Source: CAYXTC01 sp964479375 (GTDB taxonomy: Bacteria; Patescibacteriota; Minisyncoccia; Minisyncoccales; GWA2-38-27). Taken from it: a stretch of DNA of 10,990 bases. The notes under the pieces are model-generated. The model did no database searches, was not told where the DNA came from, and saw only the letters and a program-made list of their open reading frames with translations. Shown here one piece after another: positions 1 to 5,607 of this stretch. The stretch spans positions 1 through 10,990 of the forward strand of contig CAYZKD010000019.1 of assembly GCA_964479375.1 (NCBI GenBank). The letters run 5' to 3'. The position numbers and the translations under genes are program-made. Within the stretch, counting starts at the first letter, position 1. Each line of letters opens with the position of its first letter.

Positions 1-2
1 AA

Positions 3-35
3 AACCCTCTGGATTTTGCTCAAAGTGAGTTCTAA
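3..35 (+). CDS. Possible C-terminal tail of a gene cut by the left edge
   Basis: One plus-strand frame is open from the window edge and reads NPLDFAQSEF before a TAA at 33-35. A symmetrical terminator hairpin follows about 35 bases later at 70-93. That arrangement fits the last codons of a gene entering from the left, but ten codons are too few to identify a family or to exclude chance. I treat it only as a candidate. Confidence 0.22.
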   Translation, partial: NPLDFAQSEF

Positions 36-65
36 CCTTGTCCAGCAGACACCACAATCTAGGGA

Positions 66-93
66 TAATAAAAAACCACATATGTGGTTTTTT
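66..93. terminator. Bidirectional rho-independent terminator
   Basis: The stem AAAAAACCAC / GTGGTTTTTT (70-79 with 84-93) closes on a four-base ATAT loop. It carries a T-run on either strand, and the minus-strand run continues as TTTTTTATTA. It would end the minus-strand amidotransferase transcript and anything entering from the left on the plus strand. Confidence 0.6.
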
Positions 94-217
94 AAGAATG
101 AAGGGCGAAAACATGCCTTCGCACCTTTCATCAAGATAGAAGAAATTAAACTTTTTTTAATCGCTTAGGAAAGTTTTCTCCGGTCCAGCCCCAAGCTCAT
201 CTTTTAAAGATGGGCTT
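94..217 (+). other. Gene-free stretch ending in a plus-strand terminator-like hairpin
   Basis: No open frame of note is present. A small hairpin (GCGAA / TTCGC, about 107-124) lies near the left end. At the right end (193-213) the hairpin AAGCTCATCTTT / AAAGATGGGCTT is followed by TTATTTTTCTTTT, a good plus-strand terminator signature. The terminator's T-run overlaps the last codons of the minus-strand gene at 218. It could end a short untranslated plus-strand RNA or be a fossil of an earlier arrangement. No known RNA family is recognised. Confidence 0.35.
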
Positions 218-946
218 TTATTTTTCTTTTGATTTATTAATTCTTACGAAGTTAGCCAATACTTTTTTGGCTAAAGGGGAGGGGGCAAATCCGTTGCTTT
301 TGCTGTTGAGAGCATATCCTCTACTGCTTAGTTTTAGCCGTTTTTCTGAGTCTTCTTTGTTCAGCTCAGGATGAAATTGTACTCCGTAGACATTTTGCTT
401 CTTAACCTTAAAGCTTTGTATTTTACATTTTTCGCCATAGGCTAAAAGAACACATCTTTTGGGCAGAGGCTTGACACTGTCTTGGTGTCCTTGTTGGACT
501 AAAAAAGTTTCGGGCAGATCAAAAAACAAAGGATCAGTTTTTCCGGCGTCTGAGAGGGTGATTTGAAACGTACCGACCTCCTTTTGTTTGGCGTCTTTGA
601 TAATTTCTGAGCCCAACATTTTGGCTATATATTGATGGCCCAGACAAACCCCTAGCACCGGGACATTATTATTAATAGCATTTTTAACCCAAGGAATTGT
701 TTTTACAACTTTATTTTTGAGCGGAAAGTTTACGTTTTTTTCTGAAAAAGAAAAGTTCCCAGAGCCAGCGAGAATTATCCCGTTGAACCTGGAGGGGGTT
801 AACCTTTTTAGCGGGTCTTTTTTAGAGAAAGCATTTACAATATGAACATTTGAGACATCTTTCATCGTTTTGTAAAAACACTTGCTTTCGTGTATGGCAG
901 TTCTTTTATCTTTTCTAAATTGTATTATTAAGATATTAGCCCTCAT
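218..946 (-). CDS. Stand-alone class I glutamine amidotransferase-like protein
   Basis: The 242-residue protein is a single class I GATase domain, the fold that hydrolyses glutamine or gamma-glutamyl amides. The nucleophile elbow GVCLGHQ places the catalytic Cys at about residue 101. The motif GVQFHPEL supplies His192 and Glu194, completing the triad, and the GSG oxyanion-strand motif (61-63) is also present. There is no attached synthetase domain, so this is not a full GMP synthase. It resembles free-standing GMP-synthase-like amidotransferases, some of which are thought to act as gamma-glutamyl hydrolases. The upstream gene on the same strand is a GCS2-family ligase that may form gamma-glutamyl-type amide bonds, so the two could act on related compounds, though a terminator separates them. 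No Shine-Dalgarno precedes the ATG. A -10-like CATAAT lies only six bases upstream, which suggests a leaderless message. The fold is secure; the substrate is unknown. Confidence 0.85.
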   Translation of the reverse strand: MRANILIIQFRKDKRTAIHESKCFYKTMKDVSNVHIVNAFSKKDPLKRLTPSRFNGIILAGSGNFSFSEKNVNFPLKNKVVKTIPWVKNAINNNVPVLGVCLGHQYIAKMLGSEIIKDAKQKEVGTFQITLSDAGKTDPLFFDLPETFLVQQGHQDSVKPLPKRCVLLAYGEKCKIQSFKVKKQNVYGVQFHPELNKEDSEKRLKLSSRGYALNSKSNGFAPSPLAKKVLANFVRINKSKEK

Positions 947-952
947 TTTATT

Positions 953-981
953 ATTATGATAAATTTAACTGTTTTGGGCAA
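953..981 (-). promoter_or_regulatory. Candidate promoter of the amidotransferase gene
   Basis: On the minus strand a weak -35 TTGCCC (976-981) is separated by 17 bases from CATAAT (953-958). The ATG begins six bases after the -10, about where transcription would start. The -35 abuts the T-run of the upstream gene's terminator, so the space is used twice. Confidence 0.35.
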
Positions 982-1010
982 TAAAAAGGCTTACCTCGCA
1001 AGGTAAGCCT
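982..1010 (-). terminator. Rho-independent terminator of the ligase gene
   Basis: Read on the minus strand, a perfect ten-base stem AGGCTTACCT / AGGTAAGCCT (1001-1010 with 987-996) has the loop TGCG and is followed by TTTTTATT. It lies 22 bases beyond the stop of the GCS2-like gene and separates it from the amidotransferase. Confidence 0.85.
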
Positions 1011-1031
1011 ATTAATTTTGTGGCAGGAGAA

Positions 1032-1781
1032 TCAAATTATGGTTGAGAACAGTGATAGGCAGGCCCTTGCGTATCCGATAATTTCGTTTATATCTGGCGT
1101 GGCGCCGAACATCCGAAATTCTACTGTTTGGGTACTGGGCTTGTATCGGACTAAGTCCCAAACGTTTTTTTCTCCTCCATGGCCTTGGATGTAAGCCGTC
1201 AATTCGGCAAAATTGGAGAAAAAAGGAGGAAATCCATCTGTTTGAGCCATCTCTCTATAGGTTCGAATTCTTGCGCCAGAAGAATGATCGCCCAGTTTGA
1301 TAAGATTTTCGACCTGTTCTCTGCGGCAGGCGTTTAATAGGGCTACCGCTTGCGCTCTACCGACACTTAGATGAATATGTACGGCAGTTACCCTTGAGGC
1401 GGCAGATTGCCTCTCTTTGCTTATAGAGGACCATATATGAAGATGGCGTTCGTCAAAGGGATTAACCTCTAATTTTTCTACGTCTGACTCTGCGACTATT
1501 TCGGAGAAATCGAACAAAAGACTGTCGCCGGCGATTGTCTCTTCCAGCAAAACATCATTTTTTATTAAGGCTGCTCGCAGCTCTTGTAAAGTGCTACAGG
1601 GCAAGGTCCTGTCTTCAACTTGCCCCGCAAAAAGTTCGTGGCCGAATAAAGAGATCGGTGTCCTTCGTTGCCGGCACATTCTTTGCACCTTGGGCAATAA
1701 AGTACCTATAGCAGGAGTGATTTTTCCCGTGCTTTTGTTAACGATGAACCGTTCTCGTTCAGCACCCAAAGTTATTCTCAT
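1032..1781 (-). CDS. Compact GCS2-family glutamate-cysteine ligase / carboxylate-amine ligase-like protein
   Basis: This 249-residue protein matches the glutamate-cysteine ligase family 2 (YbdK-like) pattern. It has an N-terminal GAERERF with acidic metal ligands near residues 8 and 10, then ELFAGQVEDRTLPCSTLQEL (49-68), the family's HVHVGV-like strand as AVHIHLSVG (133-141), and a C-terminal TVEFRMFGATPD (219-230). Family members are ATP-grasp-unrelated ligases that join a carboxylate, usually the gamma-carboxyl of glutamate, to an amine such as cysteine. Typical members run to about 370 residues. This one ends soon after the last core strand and lacks the usual C-terminal helices, although its stop is followed by a proper terminator. 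An AGAGGAG ribosome site lies seven bases before the ATG. A T-box leader directly upstream places expression under control of an uncharged tRNA. Reaction type is likely; the exact acceptor is unknown. Confidence 0.75.
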   Translation of the reverse strand: MRITLGAERERFIVNKSTGKITPAIGTLLPKVQRMCRQRRTPISLFGHELFAGQVEDRTLPCSTLQELRAALIKNDVLLEETIAGDSLLFDFSEIVAESDVEKLEVNPFDERHLHIWSSISKERQSAASRVTAVHIHLSVGRAQAVALLNACRREQVENLIKLGDHSSGARIRTYREMAQTDGFPPFFSNFAELTAYIQGHGGEKNVWDLVRYKPSTQTVEFRMFGATPDINEIIGYARACLSLFSTII

Positions 1782-1815
1782 CCCAGTTCTCCTCTAGGGT
1801 TTTCAAGGTACTATT

Positions 1816-2062
1816 GGAAGACAACAAAAAACTTCCCATCTCTATTGCGTAATATAATTACGCAGCAGGGACGGGAAGTTATTCACCGCGGTGCCACCCT
1901 GTTTACCCGCCTAAAGCGGGTCGCTTACCGACTCCTCAAAGATTCATCGGTTACCCCATGGTTACGGGGGGATCCGGGCTTCCGCTGTTGCGGGAGCCAC
2001 CTCCTCGGGCCCAACCCCGTTGCTTTAACGGGACCCGACTCCTAGGTTTTGTAGTTGTTAAT
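1816..2062 (-). promoter_or_regulatory. T-box riboswitch leader (tRNA-sensing)
   Basis: The minus strand carries a perfect T-box, AGGGTGGCACCGCGG (1886-1900), preceded by AAAC. CAGGG at the T-box (1897-1901) can pair with CCCTG (1866-1870) to form the antiterminator, or the latter can join the terminator. The bulge TGGC would pair with an uncharged acceptor end GCCA, so the sensed tRNA should have G73. Upstream, GGGCCCG / CGGATCC and ACGGGG / CCCCGT can be folded as Stem I around a distal GGCT...AGCC hairpin with an AGGAG bulge. I could not assign the specifier codon safely: AAC (Asn) falls in one internal loop of this hand-made fold, and other triplets are possible. The leader feeds straight into the GCS2-like gene. 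It is much richer in G and C than its surroundings. Confidence 0.88.
1826..1880 (-). terminator. T-box regulatory terminator
   Basis: On the minus strand the long stem starts AACTTCCC and closes with GGGAAGTT (1873-1880 with 1830-1837). It extends through a second paired block around GCGTAAT / ATTACGC and is followed by six Ts. Its ascending arm contains CCCTG (1866-1870), which is also needed for the antiterminator, so the two structures exclude each other. Confidence 0.85.
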
Positions 2063-2068
2063 ACATTT

Positions 2069-2096
2069 AATTTAACAAACCCTTAAAAAATGTCAA
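2069..2096 (-). promoter_or_regulatory. Promoter of the T-box leader
   Basis: On the minus strand a consensus -35 TTGACA (2091-2096) is followed after 16 bases by TAAATT (2069-2074). A TGT just before the hexamer gives an extended -10. Transcription would start near 2062, just before the structured leader. Confidence 0.6.
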
Positions 2097-2122
2097 GATT
2101 TTTCTTTTTAAGAAAGAGATAG

Positions 2123-2128
2123 TAGAAT
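2123..2128 (+). promoter_or_regulatory. Candidate -10 box of the LicA-like kinase gene
   Basis: TAGAAT lies six bases before the ATG at 2135, and no clear -35 is seen. The purine-rich GAAAGAG at 2112-2118 is too far from the ATG to be a normal ribosome site. If the -10 is real the message is leaderless or nearly so. Confidence 0.3.
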
Positions 2129-2134
2129 AATAAT

Positions 2135-3115
2135 ATGAAATCCGAAGATCTTCAATCAATCTGTAGTTTGAACAAAGAGTGGGGGCCAGACAACATTAAG
2201 ATCGAAAAGGCGGGGGGTCAGACAAACAGAAACTGGATAGTAAAACACAAAGGAAAAAAGTTTTTTGTCCGACTTCCTTGGCAAATGGCAGAAATCGTAG
2301 ACAGAAACGTCGAGTCCAAGAACATCCTAGCCTTAATAGAGAACGAGAAGGCATTTTGCATAATCCCCAAAGTCCATCTCTATGTTATGGAAGGAAGAGA
2401 CGTTTTGGGGGAGTCTTCTGGAGCATACGATCTTCCAGACGGCACTATGGTTGCAGACTATATTGAAGGGAAAGATATAGACGGCAAAGACTTAGAGAGC
2501 CCTGATGTACAAAGAGCTTTGGTTAGCACCTTGCACAACTTTCATTTAAGCGGAGTGAGGTTTGTTAATGACTATGACGTCTTTAGAGACGAAGTGGAAA
2601 AATACAGAGAAAAAGCTTTGACTTATCCTGTTTCCGGATTAATGGCAGAAGAAAAGATTAACAGAATAAAAGAAGCAGAGGAAGAGGCAAGGGATAATCT
2701 AAAGATTAAAGGAGGGGTTTCCACTCATAACGACCTTATTTTCGAAAACCTAAGGCTAAGCAATAAAGGAAAAGTGTTTCTTTTAGATTTTGAGTACGCA
2801 GGGTTTAACCTGAGAGACGGACTTGTTTATGACCTAGGCATTATCTTCGGAGGGAACCTTTTTCAAAACAATCCCATTAGTTTAAAAAGTTACAAGGAAA
2901 TTTTAGATAGGGCTTCTTCTGCTTATGGCCAGGATTTTAGTTTCCAGGAAGCTCTTTACGGGGCTTTGACCAATATTTTAGTAATGTTTTGGTGGGGAAT
3001 CGTAAAATACTTTAATTCAGAAGAGGATAAGGGCTATTTTAAAAACTATGTATTAGCAAGGGGAGATAAAATACTAAAACTCTCCGATTCTATAAAAAAA
3101 GGGGGAGTTAGTTAA
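2135..3115 (+). CDS. LicA/choline-ethanolamine kinase-like phosphotransferase
   Basis: The 326-residue protein belongs to the aminoglycoside-phosphotransferase/choline-kinase fold, which moves the ATP gamma-phosphate to a small alcohol. The N-lobe has a Gly-containing loop (AGGQTNRNW, 26-34) and the strand KKFFVRLP (41-48). The catalytic Brenner-type motif HNDLIFENL (198-206) gives Asp200 and Asn205. The metal-binding motif is LLDFEYAGFN (216-225) with Asp218, and the FEYAG spelling is typical of choline/ethanolamine kinases such as LicA. Length suits the family. The gene converges on the HAD phosphatase and overlaps it by four bases inside a shared terminator. Its product could feed the LicC-like and CDP-alcohol enzymes at 7956-9334, but they lie 5 kb away. 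Substrate may be choline, ethanolamine, another amino-alcohol, or a thiamine- or sugar-like compound. Confidence 0.82.
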   Translation: MKSEDLQSICSLNKEWGPDNIKIEKAGGQTNRNWIVKHKGKKFFVRLPWQMAEIVDRNVESKNILALIENEKAFCIIPKVHLYVMEGRDVLGESSGAYDLPDGTMVADYIEGKDIDGKDLESPDVQRALVSTLHNFHLSGVRFVNDYDVFRDEVEKYREKALTYPVSGLMAEEKINRIKEAEEEARDNLKIKGGVSTHNDLIFENLRLSNKGKVFLLDFEYAGFNLRDGLVYDLGIIFGGNLFQNNPISLKSYKEILDRASSAYGQDFSFQEALYGALTNILVMFWWGIVKYFNSEEDKGYFKNYVLARGDKILKLSDSIKKGGVS

Positions 3116-3121
3116 CTCCCC
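3102..3121. terminator. Shared bidirectional terminator holding both stop codons
   Basis: GGGGAGTTA (3102-3110) pairs with TAACTCCCC (3113-3121). The minus-strand side continues with a C and seven Ts, a strong terminator for the HAD gene; the plus side has the weaker TTGTTT. The plus-strand kinase stop (3113-3115) and the minus-strand phosphatase stop (3112-3114) both lie in it. Confidence 0.82.
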
Positions 3122-3867
3122 TTGTTTGCGAAATGCGAGATCACGTCAGCCACTCCTCTGGCGTACGGGTAACGCGAAACGCGTCCTTGTTTTTTTTGAA
3201 CAGCTTTTTTGCATTCTGTATTTGCATTTGAGGGGCAGCCTACAAATCCTACTTTCTCCAGGAAAGAAAGATCGCCGTTGGAGTCTCCAATTCCCAGCAT
3301 GTTCTCAGGAGAAATGCCCGAGATTTTTGACAGGAAATCAAGGCCTGAGGCCTTGTTGATGCCGGGTGGGGCGATATCCACTGCTATGTCAGAATGGCTT
3401 ATCTTGATTAATCCTCTTGCGACTAAGCCCCTTAATTCCTCTCTCAATTCCTCGAAAACTTCATGTATTTTAATTGTTGCTTCACACTTTCTTTCAATGG
3501 CGACACAGATCATGTTGCCGGGGTAAAGAAAGAGATCCGGGTGTCTTTCAAGAGCTCGTTTTACAGGCTCTTTTACCTCGGTTTCAAAAACCATTATTTT
3601 TGCTTCGGTGAGTTTGGGGTCAAACAACAGTTTCTTGGTGGAGGGGTTGAAGAGAGCAATGCCACTCTCAATCACAGACCAGAAATCAGGCCATCCTAAA
3701 AATGCGGCAGTGGCCTCAACGTAATTGCGATCCCTTCCTGTGCAGAAGGCGGTAGGGAACTTCCTTGCAAATTGAGAAATGGTTTCCAGTCCTTGATAGT
3801 ATCCCTCTGGAATACTTCCCCGGCCTGGGGTTAGGCAGCCGTCCACGTCGATCAGTAGTGCTTCCAT
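3112..3867 (-). CDS. HAD-superfamily (Cof/IIB-type) sugar- or glycolate-phosphate phosphatase
   Basis: This 251-residue protein shows the four HAD motifs in order. Motif I is DVDGCLT (7-13), with nucleophile Asp7 and acid/base Asp9. Motif II is the Thr in FCTGR (41-45). Motif III is Lys172 in NKASGLDFL. Motif IV is GIGDSNGDLSFL (192-203), with Asp195 and Asp199 binding Mg2+. The cap lies between motifs II and III (about 85-165), the type IIB layout shared by sucrose-phosphate phosphatase, phosphomannomutase-like and archaeal phosphoglycolate phosphatases. The protein is soluble and of normal length. GAAGGAG lies nine bases before the ATG and fixes the start. The gene has its own promoter, divergent from hisB. 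Hydrolysis of a small phosphate ester is secure; the substrate is not predictable. Confidence 0.85.
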   Translation of the reverse strand: MEALLIDVDGCLTPGRGSIPEGYYQGLETISQFARKFPTAFCTGRDRNYVEATAAFLGWPDFWSVIESGIALFNPSTKKLLFDPKLTEAKIMVFETEVKEPVKRALERHPDLFLYPGNMICVAIERKCEATIKIHEVFEELREELRGLVARGLIKISHSDIAVDIAPPGINKASGLDFLSKISGISPENMLGIGDSNGDLSFLEKVGFVGCPSNANTECKKAVQKKQGRVSRYPYARGVADVISHFANKGS

Positions 3868-3917
3868 GCGGTGCCGCTCCTTCTTTTTTAGTGTTTTTAA
3901 CGAGCCTACTTATCTTT

Positions 3918-3945
3918 ATTATACAATCTTTATTTGAGAATGCAA
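3918..3945 (-). promoter_or_regulatory. Promoter of the HAD phosphatase gene
   Basis: On the minus strand TTGCAT (3940-3945) is followed after 16 bases by a consensus TATAAT (3918-3923). The expected start gives a leader of about 45 bases before the ATG at 3867. Confidence 0.6.
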
Positions 3946-3950
3946 CCCCT

Positions 3951-3978
3951 TTGGATAAAATATAAACTATACTATAAT
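3951..3978 (+). promoter_or_regulatory. Promoter of hisB
   Basis: A -35-like TTGGAT (3951-3956), a 16-base spacer and consensus TATAAT (3973-3978) stand 23 bases before the ATG. Its -35 is only a few bases from the -35 of the divergent phosphatase promoter, so one bound regulator could affect both. Confidence 0.55.
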
Positions 3979-4001
3979 AATATTGTGCAAAAAATAAAGT
4001 T

Positions 4002-4595
4002 ATGAAACAAAGAAAATCTGTAATCGAAAGAAAAACAAAGGAAACAGATATTAAAGTAAACTTGAATTTAGACGGCAAAGGAAAGGGCGATGTCAAGACA
4101 TCTGTCCCCTTTTTAGATCATCTTTTAGACAACTTCAGCCGCCACGGCCTTTTTGATTTAAAAATTAAAGCCAAAGGAGATTTAAAAATAGACCAGCACC
4201 ATACAGTAGAAGACATTGGTATTTGCTTAGGAGAAGCCGTTAAAAAGGCATTGGGAGAAAAAAAAGGAATTAACAGGGCAGGATATTTTGTTTTTCCTCT
4301 TGACGAATCTGTGGCTGTGGTTTCTCTTGATATTTCAGGCCGCGCTTATTTAAACTTTGACTGTAAATTCAGGAGACACAAGATCGGCGACCTGGATTCA
4401 GATTTGATCGAAGAGTTCTTCTGGGGTTTTGTGCGTCACTTGGGCGCAACTCTTCATATCAAAGCCCTCTGTGGGAAGAATGATCATCACAAAGCAGAAG
4501 CCATATTTAAGGCATTCGGAAAGGCAATGAAAACTGCCTGCTCCAAAGACAAAAGAATAGACAAAGAGCTGCCCAGCACAAAGGGCCTTTTGTAG
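4002..4595 (+). CDS. hisB: Imidazoleglycerol-phosphate dehydratase
   Basis: The 197-residue protein is a complete monofunctional HisB dehydratase, which converts imidazoleglycerol phosphate to imidazoleacetol phosphate in histidine synthesis. It has the family's two-fold repeat. The first half carries VPFLDHLLDNFSRHGLFDL (35-53) and the Mn-binding HHTVEDIGICLG (66-77). The second half carries RRHKIGDL (124-131) and DHHKAEAIFKAFGKAM (161-176). The C-terminal PSTKGLL is the standard ending. No histidinol-phosphatase domain is fused. The start region is A-rich, with no clear Shine-Dalgarno and a leader of only about 17 bases. No other his gene is in the window, so the rest of the pathway lies elsewhere or is absent. 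Confidence 0.95.
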   Translation: MKQRKSVIERKTKETDIKVNLNLDGKGKGDVKTSVPFLDHLLDNFSRHGLFDLKIKAKGDLKIDQHHTVEDIGICLGEAVKKALGEKKGINRAGYFVFPLDESVAVVSLDISGRAYLNFDCKFRRHKIGDLDSDLIEEFFWGFVRHLGATLHIKALCGKNDHHKAEAIFKAFGKAMKTACSKDKRIDKELPSTKGLL

Positions 4596-4598
4596 ATT

Positions 4599-4633
4599 AA
4601 ACAAAGACAAAGAACCCCTTTTGTTTTGTTTTT
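4599..4633 (+). terminator. A-T rich terminator-like hairpin after hisB
   Basis: AAACAAAG...CAAAG (4599-4612) can pair, with small bulges, with CTTTTGTTTTGTTT, ending in TTTTT. It begins four bases after the hisB stop. The low GC content makes it a weaker call. Confidence 0.5.
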
Positions 4634-4637
4634 AAAC

Positions 4638-4665
4638 TTGACTACAGGGTTATTTTTTGTAATCT
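4638..4665 (+). promoter_or_regulatory. Promoter of the methyltransferase-like gene
   Basis: TTGACT (4638-4643), a 16-base spacer and TAATCT (4660-4665) form a reasonable sigma-70-type promoter with a start near 4672. Confidence 0.55.
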
Positions 4666-4674
4666 AAAGATAGT

Positions 4675-4698
4675 GCTGAGTAGTTCTCAGCTTTCTTT
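4675..4698 (+). other. 5' leader hairpin of the methyltransferase transcript
   Basis: GCTGAG (4675-4680) and CTCAGC (4686-4691) form a six-base stem with loop TAGTT, followed by TTTCTTT. It sits at the predicted 5' end of the message. It may stabilise the RNA or act as a weak early terminator. Confidence 0.4.
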
Positions 4699-4732
4699 GA
4701 CAAAAAAATAGGGAAAGAGAGGGAGAGTGAGA

Positions 4733-5548
4733 ATGAATTCTAATCTATGTACAGCGACGCGCGGGCAGGACGTGCAGGGGAAGAGGTACCTTTCTTTCCC
4801 CGACAGAGAAGAGATGATTGGATTTTTCCGGAAGACAAGCAAGATCTCTAAAATGCTTATGTCCAACCCTGGAACTTATGAGATGCTTGAAGCGGTTTAC
4901 ACGGAAGAGTCAGGAGAAGGAGAAGTTGACAAGTATTTGCTTAGTTCTGTTTCTGCTCAAGCTCTGAGGAACAGGTTGTCGGCTGTGATCACTTGGCTTA
5001 AAAGATTTTTTAGTGCTTCAAAAGGCCAGAAGATGCTTAATCTCGGATCTGGAACGGCCAGGGATACCTTGGGCGCTGTTGCTATATCTCCTGTTCAGTA
5101 CCAGCCTTCTTTTGTGGACTGCGTAGACTGCGATAGAGGAGCCTTAAGGATAGCTGAAAATATTGCGAGGATGAAAGAGATTAACCGTATCTTTAAATTT
5201 ACTCATGGTAATCTTACTCAGCTTCCTTACCGCGATGAAATTGATCTCGGTTTGCTGATAGGTATCCTTTGTGGTCTTGAACATCGAGTTTGTGTTGCTT
5301 TAATGAGAAGTGTGAGGAAGTACTTCAGAAGCGGAGGCATAGTGGTTGCTTCTAATGTTTTGCAATCCATGTTGGAAAAAGACCACACCTTCGCTCAGAT
5401 CTTACGCGAGATTATCGGGTGGAAGCTTGTCTACAAAACTCCTCAAGAAGTAGAAGATATTTTTGAGGAAGCCGGATACAAATGGGCAGGGTGTTTTTTT
5501 GATGAACCGACAAGGTTTCATGTTATGGGAATTGGCATAGTTCCCTAA
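4733..5548 (+). CDS. Class I SAM-dependent methyltransferase-like protein
   Basis: I choose the ATG at 4733 (271 residues) over the GTG at 4727 because the GAGAGGGAG ribosome site ends seven bases before the ATG and would touch the GTG. The central part is a Rossmann methyltransferase. Motif I is MLNLGSGTARDT (101-112), which binds SAM. VDCVDCD (128-134) is the acidic end of strand 2. LTQLPYRDEIDL (about 161-172) is the motif II region, and RSGGIVVASN (199-208) is the post-motif strand. The N-terminal 95 residues are mostly helical with no recognisable domain and may form a substrate lid. The substrate is not evident; small-molecule and polyketide-type methyltransferases share this pattern. 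The gene stands alone with its own promoter and terminator. Confidence 0.7.
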   Translation: MNSNLCTATRGQDVQGKRYLSFPDREEMIGFFRKTSKISKMLMSNPGTYEMLEAVYTEESGEGEVDKYLLSSVSAQALRNRLSAVITWLKRFFSASKGQKMLNLGSGTARDTLGAVAISPVQYQPSFVDCVDCDRGALRIAENIARMKEINRIFKFTHGNLTQLPYRDEIDLGLLIGILCGLEHRVCVALMRSVRKYFRSGGIVVASNVLQSMLEKDHTFAQILREIIGWKLVYKTPQEVEDIFEEAGYKWAGCFFDEPTRFHVMGIGIVP

Positions 5549-5554
5549 CTTGTT

Positions 5555-5607
5555 AAATCCCCGAATTTTGCTAAAATAAATAAAGCAATTTTGGGGATTT
5601 TTTATTT
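5555..5607 (+). terminator. Terminator of the methyltransferase gene, abutting the kinase start
   Basis: AAATCCCC (5555-5562) pairs with GGGGATTT (5593-5600). TTGC and GCAA extend the stem inward, and TTTTTTATTT-like sequence follows. The T-run ends at the base before the kinase ATG. The large loop contains TAAAAT, a possible -10, and the descending GGGGA is the only ribosome-site candidate for the kinase. Confidence 0.75.

Noticed and set aside
1845..2045. Plus-strand 66-codon frame across the leader region
   Set aside because: It lies entirely on the reverse of the T-box leader, and its apparent codons are the structured RNA read backwards. No ribosome site or family pattern is present.
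3126..3965. Several plus-strand frames and a minus-strand frame overlapping the HAD gene
   Set aside because: They overlap a gene with all four HAD motifs, have no domain signatures, and are explained as shadows.
4727..4729. GTG as start of the methyltransferase-like gene
   Set aside because: The ribosome site touches it; the ATG at 4733 has correct spacing.
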